A stretch of DNA of 64,000 nucleotides, taken from contig JAZKJV010000390.1 of the NCBI GenBank assembly GCA_037367405.1, positions 992,001 through 1,056,000 of the forward strand. Direction: 5' to 3'. The stretch is from Ottelia alismoides. Its lineage: Eukaryota > Streptophyta > Magnoliopsida > Alismatales > Hydrocharitaceae. A program made the translations under genes and the position numbers. Shown piece by piece: positions 10,831-23,447 of this stretch. The first letter of the stretch is position 1. The number at the start of each line of letters is the position of its first letter. Below the pieces are notes generated by a model, which was not told the DNA's origin, made no database searches, and saw only the letters and a list, made by a program, of their open reading frames with translations.

Positions 10831-12100
10831 CAACTTGACAACAATATTTAGTTTCATAAGTTAATGACAGTTTAAGGAGATACCGTAAAATATTTCATTC
10901 TTCTTGGGACACAATTTTCTTCAGAAAATTATCATTTCCAAGTTAAGAAAACTTGTCGTTTTCATTTTTTCAAGATAAAATGTATGATTTCTAGTGCACT
11001 AAGAAAAAGTTAATCTATGATAGGTATTATAACATTTGCATATTTCCATACATTAATATCGTATCGCAAATGCTAAAATGATTTTTTACTGTTCGGAAAT
11101 GGAAGATCCTCAAAACTAGACATAGAGGGAAATATTCTTCAATAAAACTAGCACGTTCCTAAAAAACATGACAAGATTGAACCTCCAAAAACGTTATCAA
11201 ACAATTTTTATATTATAGCAAACACTATAAGATGTTCTTAAAAAACCAAGATATTCTAACATATTTACACATTAATAAAAACATATCAATTAAGAAGCTT
11301 CGAAAAAGCACAAAACTTATAAATGAATTTTCTAAATTTATGGCATGAAAGCTTTTAGCATTAGACACTAAATATATAATGAGAAAACTTGAGTTTTCAA
11401 TCTCTAAATTTATGGCATGAAAGCTTTTAGCATGCTAAATTTATGGAGGGAAGGTAATGAAGGTACAAATCACATGGCTTGGAAAACCAAAATCCAGGGT
11501 TCAATCGAGGGGAAGGGAAAGAACTAATGTCAAGAGACTAAGTACTCAAAGCACTAAAGCATAAAGGTTCAAGCATGTCGCAAACATTGTAATCAAGATG
11601 GAGTCATGTCCAACCAAGTATCACGATCGAGCTACTACGTCAAAAGCAACAATAGCCCTAGCCATAAGTCTCGGATCTGAGGAATGACTTGAACCGAGGA
11701 GCACCAGTAGAAAACAACAAAGGCAAAATAACAAACCTAATGGAAAAGCAACACCTAGCTATAGGGAGCAAAAGTTTCCGCCCCTACAAATATATGGGTG
11801 ATTTTCCATAAAACCCGAAGCCTATCAATAGAAGAAGGGGTGTGAGGAAGTGAGGAAGGTGCATGATGCTAATGATGAATGAAGGAATGTAGTCTTGTGA
11901 GTCAACATATTCCACTATATAAGGGTGAACGCCTCCTAAGGAGAAGAAATATGCGCCATGCATACATGAGGGCTCCTTTTGCTAGTGTTCCATTAGGAAA
12001 GGATAAACAAAAGGAGAGACAATTAATGGGTTGAAATCTTGTTCAGCTAAGATCCGTCAGTTGTAGTACTCAAGAAATCTAATCATCAATAAAAAGTCAG
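10831..12100. other. Intergenic DNA, no gene seen
   Basis: No supported coding region. A 28-base block around TTTATGGCATGAAAGCTTTT occurs twice (about 11334 and 11404) as a local duplication. Confidence 0.4.
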
Positions 12101-13930
12101 CAGTTTCTTATTTTTACTTGGTGTCATTCCCACCTCATTTCACGACCAATAGGACCAAAACCCTTTCAAGCCCAAGGTGGAGAATTTAAAGAAGTTATGG
12201 TATCGTTATCAAAGCTCACTACCGATGGGTTCCACGAGATGGGCAATGCTCCTGCTAATGGAGGATGGGTGATCAAAGGTTGATGGAGTCCCTCCTCTTC
12301 GATTTCAGATATATTACGGATATATGCACGACTAGGATCCGGTGAAGCTCGCTGGAGATGGTAATTTCTTCTTTGGTTCAACATAAATAGAAAAGAAGGG
12401 AACCCCTCCATCGTTAGCAGAATAGATGGCCAATGATCCCCGCAAGAGTTGAACTAGGTTGTCGCTCAACGACTAAAGATCTTGTTGCTGCCTAGACCTT
12501 ACCGGGCGCTCTCCCTAGCTCACTAGAATGGCGGATACCCATGGCAGTTGTCAATGGATTTGGTTTGAAGGATGGGTTGTGGTTGGTTGCCTTGCTCGGA
12601 GAATGTAGAGACGGGGGATGGCTTCAAGAACGGTTGGGCATGGTCTCATGTGATTGTCAACGGAGATTTAGCGATGTGGGGGTGTATGTTGACGGGTTGT
12701 CAATGGAATGGGGGGTTGGTTTCTCTACAGTTGAGGAAGAAAGAACGTGTAGAGAGGGCCGAGAGTTGACCCACAGGTCCACTCTCAGGTTGATTTGATT
12801 GGCTGTAAGAGAAAGATAAGGAGAAGAGGTGTTGATTTGGATTAATGGAGAGGTGATGGTGATATAGATGCCAAGTGGCATTGACCGGTCAAATGGATCA
12901 AGAAAACACAATAAAATTTAAAAGAAATAACTGGAAGCTCGTAAAGAAAAAGTGGTTTTCATGAGATTTGTAGATCTCAATGAGATCTACAAGTTTCGTG
13001 AATACTTTAAAAGCAAAATAAATCAAAAAGTACAAGAAATTTTTTTAAGGTATTTTAAAGTATTAAAATACCAAATTTGAAGGTTTTATATTTTTTCCTT
13101 TGATTTTTTTATAAAAGACTATGTACAAGAGAAAATAAAATAAAATACTATAAATAAAAGTAAACACAAATCTATTTTTTGAATTTTTAATAATAAAGAA
13201 AAATCAAGAAAGGAAAATATGTTTAGTATATACATAATCAGAACACATAAATTTCTTTACTTTTGATATTTTTTGGATTTTAATCTTAATGTATTTTATT
13301 AAAATATAAAACAAAGAAAATAAATGAAAAATAAATCAATTGAAAAGAGTTAATTATATACATGAAATAATAAGGTAAAGTTAATTAATATTTATAAAAT
13401 ACAATTAGATCTCAAAATTGATATTTTGCAAATACATTCCGAGATTAATGAAAGGACTTTCATGGGATAGATAATTCTATAACTAACACTTTGAAAGTGT
13501 GTTCGGTGAAATTGAATTTCATATGGAGAAATAGTTGAGTTGAGAAGTTGGACTTTATGGCTTTTCGGTTCAAGATCTAACATCATTTATTGAAGGTGGA
13601 ATTACTTTATTTTTTTGTATTTCTACATATATTTTCATATGCATGTTTGACAAAGAATTAAGTCAATAAGATCTAGTATGGATTTTCTAAATCGGTGAAG
13701 TTGAACTATTTTCATGAGAATATATACACATTTTTAGCTCTTTATTTTTTCGATTTTTATTTTGAATTATTTCATGGACTTGTTTACAAGATAATATACA
13801 TTAATAGTCCATTTTATTGAGAGTTGTATTTTTTAATTTATTGAATTTAAGGGCATTTACTTGGTGTTTTGTTCAAGGATCTAAGCTAAGATTCATAAAT
13901 TGTGGTCCAAGTCAAACACATGGAGGCAAT
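12100..13930 (-). repeat. Decayed Athila-like LTR fragment G
   Basis: The stretch 13400-13900 parallels D's LTR at 56230-56690: a block with 'GGATAGATAATTCTATAACT', a GAAGTTGGACTT...GGCTTTT block, a 'TTTATTGA..GG.ATTACTT'-like block, then AATTTATTGA.TTTA.GG.CATTTACTTGG close to the LTR start. At 12869-12892 two palindromes abut, TGCCAAGTGGCA and TTGACCGGTCAA, like the G-box and W-box palindromes of the other LTRs. The 12200-12400 part (GGTGAAGCTCGCTGGAGATGG) resembles the GC-rich island of such LTRs. Ends are not defined. Confidence 0.45.
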
Positions 13931-13969
13931 TACAAAATTAGGATTGTAATGAGCTGAGCAGAAGAATGC

Positions 13970-16750
13970 ACAAGGATTCCAAGATAATTTTTGTTTTTTT
14001 TTTTGCAATTTTTTTCTTTTTATTTTATTTTCAATATTTGGTTTGAAAAAATCCAATAACATAATTATAAAGGAGAGGATTTTTTTAATACATGTGTAAA
14101 AATAACAAAAAAATCTAGAAATAGTTTGTGTTTTAATGTCTTAAATTATTATTATGAATTTTATGGATTTCTGAATATTTGTAGGATATTTTTAAAGATA
14201 AGATTATTTGAAAATGACATGCATTGAGATTAAAAATATGCTTTAACTACCTTAAAAAGCTTAAAAATAATGAAATTAAGTCTATCCTTTTAAGATAATA
14301 TGCATGTTTATCTAAAAACGAAGTTTTTTTTTAATTTTCTAAAATTTCTGATTTTTAAATTATTGTTGATGTTTTTGGATTTTTTATGGATAAATGTAAT
14401 TTGTACTAAGATTTTGGAATTTGTGAAAACAAGGAAAAAACACAAACGGTCTATTTTTTTGGAACTTTTCATGGATTTTTTATACTTTAATTTATTTTCT
14501 AGATGAAACTGCAATCTTTTGGTTTTTTGTATTTAAATTAAATAAATAGCAAACATTATTAAAAAGCTAACAAAACTTATGGGACGTGTGTAAAGGTAAG
14601 GGGAATGGTAAGTAATTTTACCAAAGCAAGATATTGCAATTTCTGACTAATAAAATCCGTGAGTGAATTTATAAATCAAGTTGAACTCAAATCATTGATT
14701 TTTAGTGCGAAAGTTGGATAGAAGATAAATCACCTAAGATCTAGAATTATGTTGAATTTCAATATTAATTCTTTTATATGAATTTTCAAGCAAATTTTCT
14801 AATGAAGTCAAGCAAGAAACTTCGCAAAAATTGCTAAAGGTAATTCATCCATTGCAAAAACTACAAACTTTTGAAAAAAATAGAGTTAACTACTACAAAT
14901 ACCAACAAAAAATCAAAGCAAAATGATGTAAGATAAAGGGTCTAACATGAAATATGAGTGCTTAAGGACTAAGTTGGAATCAAAACTAAAGGAAAACAAG
15001 GATACATTTGCCATTATAGGACCCAATCGCTCTTTGAACCACCCTCTTAGCGAGATTTTATATTTACTTGGAGTATTATAAAAGGCTTGTTGTTTCTCTA
15101 TTAGTCCATTTGTTGACAACCTTGATTAAAACGTCAAGATGTGATTTGATATGTTAGATCCAACAGTGACAGTTGTAGAGGTTGTCTTCTCTGATGGAAC
15201 CCGACCATGAAAGGAGGGGGAGGAGCTCCCTCTAATCACATCCTTGCTTTGCTAGTGATTTAATTGCACTTCAGGCCTCAAATCAAGGCGTAAAAGGTGC
15301 CCCAAGGATGTTAGGATCGTCTTTCTCAAGATTCTGTAAAGGATCAAGGGGATGAAGAGGGCTTCTATTATATGAGGGAGGTCATTGAAGTGTTGTTGTT
15401 CAAAGACTCTGACCAATCAAAATACATGCTTGAATGCTCTCTATTCACCTCACAAGGCTCCTATAAAGAAACAAAACATTAGTGGCATCTCATTCTTAAA
15501 GAAATGGAAAAGATTTGACGTGGAATGTGAGGAGTTTGATGCCCTCTTCCCAACAGGGATGGTTTATAGGAGCTAGAAGATCTAATCTCGGTTGGCATCA
15601 TTGGATCTTGTAGAAACAACACTTGCTCAGTTAATGTTGTTGATCATGTTTTTCTTACATTGATTTTATAGTCGGTGTAGTACATGTGGAATACATATAG
15701 TCAGAACAAAATTGTTATGTTCATATATGTAAGTGTAGTACACAGGATTATGGATATACTCAAGCAAACCCTAAGGTCAAATTCAAGGAGGCAACTTACT
15801 TATATAAAGCTACGAGGTGGACGATCAACTAGTGACTAAGGAGCATATGTGTACACATGCGTGCATGCATATGTGTGCATGCACATGTGTGTGTGCATGT
15901 GTGTGTTTCTGTATGTATGGTGTGTCATGCGTGGGTGGATTGGGTGTTTGTCTGTGTGTTTGTGTGTATGTATGCTTTTGTGAATACAAGTGGGCACCTC
16001 TCTCTATGTGTGCATGTGTGCGCGCGTGTGTGAGTGGGCATGTTTGTGAGCATATGTGTGTGTGCATCTATGTGTATTTATTTATGTGTGTGTGAATCTA
16101 AGGTGTATTTTTATGTCTTTGAATTTTTAAGGTATTTGCATATTTATTTATGCATGAATTTTTGAATTCTTGTAATTTAAATATTTTATTTATTTTAAAG
16201 TTTTAAATATTCTTTTTAGTGTTTAGTTTAATTTTTTTGATATTTTTGAAAATTTTTGAAAGGATATTCTATATGACTAATTTGTATAGCTTTTTTATTT
16301 TTTATAATGATGAGAATATATAGAAAAAACTTTACAAAAATAGTTATGTTACTTGTAGTTGATTTGAGGTATATATAAAATCATGAAGATTACAATGGGG
16401 TCCAAGATCCAAAACTCAACCCTTTAAGTTTTGTGTTTTGGAACATTTTTAGAATAAAATATTTATGTATTTTTGGAGTATTTTTAGAATAAAATATTTT
16501 ATGTGCATTGAAGTTTAACGATGAGTTGGGTGATTTTGAATTAGGGAAAAATAGATTAAGGCTCATGAAGCTACAATTTGGTATATTAGGGTTTGAGATT
16601 TCTTCTCTGTTATTGAAGGTATTATTTTTGGATTATTTTTGTATATGTATGTATATTTTTGTCTACAATATAAACCCAAAATCATTTCAAAAGGAGTTAC
16701 CGTGAATTTATAGATAAGAAATGAGGGAACACTTTCTCATTTACATGTTT
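13970..16750 (-). repeat. Very decayed LTR-like DNA H
   Basis: Base composition and order (A/T-rich, moderately G-rich with 'GGAGGGGGAGGAGCTCC' near 15215, A/T-rich again) and scattered phrases such as GGGGTCCAAGATCCAAAACTCAACC near 16398 resemble the Athila-like LTRs on the minus strand. I could not define ends. It may be several fragments; no gene is supported here. Confidence 0.25.
15845..16095. repeat. GT-rich simple repeat
   Basis: An irregular run of GTGTGTGCATGTGTG-type sequence with GCATGCAT interruptions, a degraded (GT)n/(TGCA)n microsatellite. The Cys/His-rich reading frames on both strands here are by-products of the repeat. Confidence 0.8.
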
Positions 16751-17139
16751 TTGAATGCACGTGATATGTTCATATTAAACGAGAAGATAGCTGAAATATT
16801 GAACAAAATTGCATTTTTGATTGCTATACTAAAAGCATCCAAGAACATACAATATCCGATTTAGAAAATAAGAAGACAATCAGAAGCATTAATATTACAT
16901 TCAATTAGTCTTCCTTTATAAGGATAGTCTGGTAGAAGAAAAGGAAATTAAAGAAGTAGACCGTGTAAAGTCTGATGAAATTCCTAAACAAAACATAATA
17001 CAACCAAACAATAACAATGTGTAAACCATCCCATAGAGCAATCCATAAACTCCAAACTGAGGAGCTAGAATTATCGAATCCATTGCAAGGTATTCACCTT
17101 CCTCGAATTGCTTATTATTAACTGACAATGGTATCTTGA
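16751..17139. other. Intergenic DNA upstream of the copia relic
   Basis: No coding region supported; it may contain an unrecognisable 5' part of the copia relic that follows. Confidence 0.3.
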
Positions 17140-18480
17140 ATGCTTTGGTGAAGCATTAAAGGGTAAGACAACGAAGTAGTGGGAGATAGCCACTAGACGA
17201 GATGGACTCTCTTATAAACAACAAGATGTGGGATTTAGTCCCACTACTAAAGGGAATCAAGCACAAAAAGTAGATGTACAAGGTGAAGGAGGATGTTGAT
17301 GTTACCATTAGATACAAGGCTTGACTAGTTGTAAGGTTTTTTAGTAGAAAACATGAGTCAATCTCACAGAGAGCTTTGCACATGTTGAAAGGTCTCGACC
17401 ATCATAGAAGTATGAGAATTATTGCACTGAGGACCTACATCCGAAGTACTTGGATGTCAGACAATATTTCTCCATGGAGATATTGCGTACATCTACATGA
17501 AACCTCCATAGGGCTATGAAATCACTAGAAAAGAAGGCATGCTATGCAAGCTCATAAAGAATTCTTATGGCTTATCGTAGGTGCCAAGTAAAAGTTTAAT
17601 AATTCATGACAAACACAAGATTTCACAAGTGACATGCACATAATTACTGCTACTTCAAGAAGTTTAGAGATGAAGTTTGAGATGGAATGAAAATCTCAAG
17701 GTAATGATTTGCAAAAGTTTGAGATGAAGAATATGGGTCCTGTAAAGAAAATCATTGGAATGTAAGTTAGAGAAGATATGAAGAAGAAGTTGATATTGTC
17801 TTAGTCTAAGTATATCGGGAAGCTCCTAGAAAGGTTTCTTGTGTAAAATACAAAGTACCCTACCAATCTAATTTGGTAATTTGATGTATGTAATGGTTGG
17901 CACAAGACAATATCACTCTCTTGCAGTAGGCTAGAGTTATGAGTAGATTTATGAAAATACTAGAGAAAAATATTGAGAAGTTGTGAAGTGGATTCTATAA
18001 TATAAAAAGTATCTATAACATGGCATTCTTTTATGAAAACACTGTATTTGTGTTTAACATTTTTTTGGATTCGAAGTTTGTCGAAGATATTGACGATCGG
18101 AAAAGAACAATATTTTTGTACCTTGGAGAGTAGCGCTGTCAGTTGGATTTCCAAACTATATAAGATAGTGACCATCTTGCCCACAAAGGTATAATACGTA
18201 GCAACAACTGAAACTTGTAGGAAATGATAGTTTGAAGGGTCTAATAAAATAAATGAATAAAGAAAGTAGATTTTGTCAATTACGCAACAATAATCAAAGT
18301 GCAATTCATCATGCGAGAATTGTGCCTTTCATTTGAGGAAAAAGCACATTACCACTTCATTTGAAAGCTAGTAGAATATGAATAACTTGATTTAAGGAAG
18401 ATTTAGTCATTGTAAAGTAATGTTGATATGATCACCAAGTTCATTATGGTCAGGAAGCTAAAGGCATGTTCAACTTGTGT
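17140..18480 (+). pseudogene. Ty1/copia reverse transcriptase-RNase H relic
   Basis: Conceptual translation in shifting frames gives copia RT landmarks in the right order: EMDSLINNK.WDLVPL (about 17200), MYKVKEDVDVT and RYKA (about 17270-17320), FLHGDIAYIYMKPP then GYE (about 17480-17520), CKLIKNSYGL (about 17545-17575), KFEMKNMGPVKKIIGM (about 17715-17765) and SKYIGKLLERFLV (about 17805-17845). RNase H landmarks follow: VKWIL (near 17985) and NNNQSAIHHA (about 18285-18315). In-frame stops and frameshifts occur throughout, so it cannot encode an enzyme. Gag, protease and integrase were not recognised upstream. It is an old insertion, clearly more decayed than the copia element at 29516-33517. 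Confidence 0.8.
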
Positions 18481-18594
18481 TGGTCTTTGAGCCTATAAGA
18501 CAAGGTGAAGCTTACACTAGCCTGGATTATTATGATGATGAAAGCATGGAGTAAAGTTACATATTGTATATCAAATCATTTTTCAAGTGAAAAA

Positions 18595-19045
18595 ATAATG
18601 GGGTTTATCCTGAGGAACACTAGTTGGCTGAGAACTAGTGGGGAGTATTACTAATACGGCTAATCCTCTCCCTACCTTGCGATTGGCCAAGAGTTTGCAT
18701 GGAGGAGTGCTGAGGTCCTTCAACCTCCTACCTTTAGATTCACCAAGAGCTGATGGGGAGAATTCCTGAGGTGGTCGATCCTCCTCATACCTTGTTATTA
18801 GCTAAGAGTTAATGAGGAGGATTGATGTTTGTAATTGGTATTTTTTTTGTAGTATAAATAAGGCCTTGGAACAATCGCATATTGAACTCTAAATACATTT
18901 AAGAAACAAGAATGAGTGTTGGGTGTGTGCAAGTGGAGTAGGCACAATACCAAATCACTATAAATATTTGTGTTATGTGATTGTAAGCGATTTCTTGTTT
19001 GATCAATTTCTATTTATGCGACATTGATCTGACACGTTCCCAATA
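18595..19045 (+). repeat. Relic of the 3' LTR of the copia element
   Basis: It lies directly behind the RNase H relic. The end carries the copia-LTR-like phrase GGAGTAGGCACAATACCAAA followed by TTCTTGTTTGATCAATTTC and a CCCAATA-like terminus. The first half (18605-18826) consists of degenerate tandem repeats. Exact ends were not found. Confidence 0.5.
18605..18826. repeat. Degenerate tandem repeats, about 55 bp unit, in the relic LTR
   Basis: Three or four units, each of the form 'ccTcc.tACCTT...atT.gCcaAGAGtT.atGaGGAG.attgatGagGT'. Clear units start near 18660, 18717 and 18777; the stretch from 18605 looks like a fourth, more diverged unit. Confidence 0.5.
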
Positions 19046-19379
19046 GTTATCCTAAAGAAAAGAATGCAGTGATTAGTTCTAACAACTATTTTCCTTCTTC
19101 TATAAGATTCAATTTAAGATGAAGATTGTTGGCATGCCTTGAATCATAACCCATCTGTTCAACCAGATATACTGCAAAGCTTGTTTGACCTCCTCATCAT
19201 CACTGGAAGGTAAAGATTACATCCTTGAGATGTGGATTTCATGCCAGGAATCGAGTTTAGGGTATGAGGATCTGTCCATTTAGAGGATCTGTCTGAACGA
19301 GATTTCTATATAAACATTCTTAAGGTTAGGGCTATTCTTCATTTTATATACTATTGTTCTACCACTATTTTAGAGAAAC
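19046..19379. other. Intergenic DNA, no gene seen
   Basis: No supported gene or repeat structure. It ends in a C-rich tract (19388-19403). Confidence 0.3.
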
Positions 19380-22300
19380 ACCAGCGGCCCCCTCCCCCCC
19401 CTCCAGGGCAATCTGAATCCTATCTGAATGTTCCTGTGTGGGGAGATAATCTCATCAATCAACCCAAAATCGAGTCATCCAACATCAAATATGAAACATT
19501 CACATAACAAAACATGACCAATTCCGCCATGAAAGAAAGATGTACATATATTCAACATGAAAGAAGATAACATGATATTATTAACATCCCAAAAAAAGAA
19601 AACTTAGAAAGCCTTTATTACACGACGTCAGCTATATGCCCTACTATAACGAAAGCAAAATAGGCTAGGAAATTAGAATCAAATGACAACCTCGTTATCA
19701 AAAGTACTTAATTTTTCTGATAATCACCAAGTGTCTCCTCTTGAGCAATCCCTTTACCTGGGTCCTAAATTGAAAGGTGAGCTAACTAGTCCTGTGAAGC
19801 AATACATATAAATATACAAGGCGATGTCAAGGCGAAGAGTGTCAGGTAATGAGTAACTTCAACGAGTATCTATTTAACGAGTAATTGACAAGAATAATAT
19901 CAAGACATGCATTTATTCCGAATTCACTTGCAAGTAAGTAGATATATTAAACTGTACATGAACATGTAAGCAATAATGTCATGATAGTAATCTCAACGAA
20001 TGTTTGAATAATTGTATTGTATCAATGAATATAACATATCAACATATAAGAAAGAACTTCTATTTTTGTCTAATTTATTCATTTAACAAGATATTAATCA
20101 TACTTTGGCCACTAAGTACGAGAGAAGAAATTACAACTAGATTCTTGTTGCATGCAAGAATCTAAAAGAACTTTTTAAACCCCCTTACTATGCATGATTG
20201 AGTGGCTACTCTTGAACTCATTCCATACTAAGATACATCGGTATGGTTATAAAGTATTACTTATCATTACGAGGCTTCACATGTGAATAAATAAGCAATC
20301 CTTATCACACGAAAGATAACACGAGTGTGACATGTGTGTGTGTATAATATTAGGACCCATCGGTGTGATCTATCTCTTTTCCTTCCCCTTAAGTTCGAGT
20401 TGAGCCACCACACAATATACCCAAAGCCACTTGGGTTTATGACTCCCTTGGGTTATTATCTTCATATTAGTCCAAGTACTTCAGTGAAATAATCCAACTT
20501 AATTGCAACATCACTTAATACCTTTCACGACTACCTTTGTAAAATATGGTGGAAGATTAACCCATATCTTAAAGAACTTATGTTCTAAGTGGTACGGCTC
20601 CGAGTTACTATGTAAGTCAGGGACATGGGTCCTCCGTGTATTAGTATCCCAACACATCTAAGTTCCTATCTCTACTTCCAAACTGCATTTTAAGTGATGA
20701 CATTTAAGTTGAAATATTTAACTAAGCACACCATATTCACGCAGTAAAGTGACTTCATAATTTGAAGGAACACAAAGCATCTCTAAACTTAGCAAGCTAC
20801 TTAGAGAAAACGTGGTACTTAAAGGATCACAAAACACTCTCAGTCACTTTATAAAAATTTTATCATGAACATCAATTATCACAAAGATGCTAGTTTCATC
20901 CATCATTAATGTTATAATGATATCACAAGGTTTAAGCAATATTGACCTTCATAAAGGAAAATAATATCTAATATAATAAAAATAGAGCTTCAAACAATAC
21001 CATATAATTCAATTATATCTCAAAAATATCCGTACATAAAAAAATGAATTAAGAAATAATTAATGACTCAATACATGCTCCATTTTGTAGGAACACACAT
21101 TACAAGCATAAATAAGCATGCTTAGAGCACAAAGGATATTTTCATAATTTTCAAAAATTCACCAAAGTGTTAAAAAATCTAAAAAATTGTGAATTTATAG
21201 AAGTTTTTTGGAAATTTTAAGACCTCAAAACAATCACTTAAAATAAGATAGACTTTTAAGGATCTGTGTGCAATTTCACAAAGATAGCTAGGTAATTAAC
21301 TACTACTAATTTTTCCTTGACAAAAGTCATATGGGTACATTTGATAATTTTTTCAGATATTTTTATCCTCTTGGATACGCCTAGAAAATCTCTAATAAAA
21401 TCTACATTTTAATTTAAAATCTAAAAGGGAGTTTTCTATGTATAAAATGGAAGGAGAAGAGGGATAGTGTCATAAAATACCCAAAAGAAGAGGTCCTCAC
21501 TGTCCAAAATTCTTCTCTCTAATGTGTGAGCAAGGGTGCCACGTGTCACCTCCTAATTGGGCTGCCCACGTGGGTGGGTGGACGAAATCAGGAGCATGGT
21601 CTCCCCAAATCCGCCTTTCTTCGGTTCTGCGTAGTTTTACAAGAAAATCTATTTGACCTATCAGATGACATCCGATTCATACTAAATTTGAGGTATAGCT
21701 TAGTGATTCAGTATGCAACCATGGTCTTGGAATTCAAATTCAACAGTTAAATCTCTCTAAATAAATTTCTGAACATCAAAAATGTTCAGTCTAACACGGT
21801 TTCATTCTCGGATGTCCCGATCCATTCAAATCAAATTCGTTTCATCCTAAAATTACATGGTGTCTTATAAAATCATATTCCTAAGACACAAAAATATTCC
21901 CGCCAAAATCCGACCTCACTTCACATGATTTAGAAATTAATGCAATGATAAAAATACAATATGTGCCTGACTATCTTTCATTTGAGATATGGAATCCCTT
22001 TTGGCGCTTTCTTTCAGGTATCATCCTAAGCTTAGCCCTCTTCCCGGAAGGTAACATCACTGCGAACAAGGTCAGGAAGATAGGGAAGTATGGTCGACGG
22101 CTTCGTAGATAGTAGAATTCCACATTATTATGCAAAAGAGATTCATTTGCATGAATTTAAGATCATTAAATGATTGGATGATCAAGTATAAAATAAGAAA
22201 TCAACATTTACTATGACACTAACATGTCTCAAAATAGAGCACAAGAGGAGGGATAGAGGTCTTTCACCTTTTCCTTCAGTGCCCCTATGAACCACCAAAC

Positions 22301-22480
22301 CTTAGGACAGCTTCCCATGCCTTGGAGCTTTCGTTTGGGGATAAGAAATGGGTGTTTTTAGGGGTGGAAGAGAGAGTTATGGAAATTATACTATTTTATG
22401 GCTCCTCACCATCATATAAAAATAGGATGGTAATTCAAATTCTTAATTATCCTCTCCTTTTAGTTATATCTTTATCTTCT
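19380..22480 (-). repeat. Probable decayed gypsy LTR (chromovirus Del/Tekay style)
   Basis: No coding capacity over 3 kb. Phrases such as CCTGGGTCCTAAATTGAAAGGTGAGCTAA (about 19759-19787), GACATGGGTCC (about 20620) and GCCACGTGTCACCTCC (about 21538) resemble what I recall of long Del/Tekay-type LTRs read on the opposite strand. The 22270-22450 part would be the promoter side. The identification rests on resemblance only; ends and target duplication were not found. Confidence 0.3.
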
Positions 22481-23190
22481 TGTATTTTTTATTAAAAAAA
22501 TCATCTATCTCAATTTGTTGACAACTAACTATCTCCTCTTTATCTAATTAAATAAATTCAATAGGCTATTTTATTTGTAACCAATTAGATAATATTTAAA
22601 ATTTATGCCAACAAATTAATAGGTAACTCTCTTTTTTATATACACAACTCTTAAGTTTTAGTAAAATACAAATAATTATCCAACTTGTATTTTTTTCTCA
22701 ATAATTAATTGGTTTGATATTTAATATTGATTTATAAGTTCAAGTGTTGTCAACTTGATCTCTTTTTTTTTATCGGATCCGGGTTACCCAATAACATTTA
22801 GAAATATTACATAATCCAAACAAGGACACACTTTGTAAATGTTGTGGCCTTGGTGTTTCGTGCTTGCTTATTTGATTGTTTAATTTACATTATACTTCTA
22901 CTGTGTGCAACAATATAGTTTACAAAATAAACTATAGAACACCTTGATCCACTATCAGATGCACCTTCTTGTGAAGACCTTTACATACAACTAAAGCTGC
23001 TTTAGTCATTCTTTCATAAAGCTAAAGGTGTTTTAACCATTTTTCTAGGTATGTAGATACATACGTACTTAAATCAAATCCAAACCGAACTATCTTTATC
23101 CAAGATTCATTGCCTCTCATGTAGATTAATATCTTACTGTGAACTTGCTTACAATAGAACGGAATCAGATAATAAGAATAATATAACGGT
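22481..23190. other. Upstream region of the TGA gene
   Basis: AT-rich DNA without an identified gene. It must hold any proximal promoter elements of the gene that follows, but I see no clear as-1 (TGACG) or W-box cluster in it. Confidence 0.3.
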
Positions 23191-23192
23191 CC

Positions 23193-23200
23193 TATATAAG
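23193..23200 (+). promoter_or_regulatory. TATA box of the TGA transcription factor gene
   Basis: TATATAAG stands in a CCTATATAAGGACC context and is followed by GC-richer DNA about 25-35 bases on, where the 5' untranslated region would begin (about 23225). The first in-frame ATG of exon 1 is at 23448. No other TATA-like element is as well placed. Confidence 0.6.
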
Positions 23201-23224
23201 GACCTGCCCGCCCGCTGCTGGAAG

Positions 23225-23447
23225 TCCCTTTCTGCACCAATCAAAATCGCACGAGGCAGAGGGTGGGAGAGTTGGAGAGAAGAGAAGGCCCCCATCAGCC
23301 ACCTTCGACTTCTTCTTGCCGTTGAGGTGGAAAGACTCAATCCTTCTCGATCCCTCCATCCCCATGTTGCTGGGGAAGAAACCAAAGATTCACAATTGTT
23401 GGTAACTCCTCAATCCACTGTTAGATTTTCCCCTCATCTTGGTCTGC
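23225..23447 (+). other. 5' untranslated region of the TGA gene (predicted)
   Basis: It extends from the expected start point behind the TATA box to the first in-frame ATG. Exon 1 then runs to the donor at 23574 (AGG then GTAAAG). If translation starts at 23895 instead, exon 1 and the first nine bases of exon 2 are also untranslated. Confidence 0.45.

Noticed and set aside
15817..16095. Cys-rich 92-codon frame that looks like a secreted Cys-rich peptide
   Set aside because: Produced by the GT/TGCA simple repeat; the opposite strand is a His/Thr frame of the same origin.
21526..21750. 74-codon frame starting MSKGATCHLL
   Set aside because: Inside decayed LTR-like DNA, no domain and no neighbours to support it.
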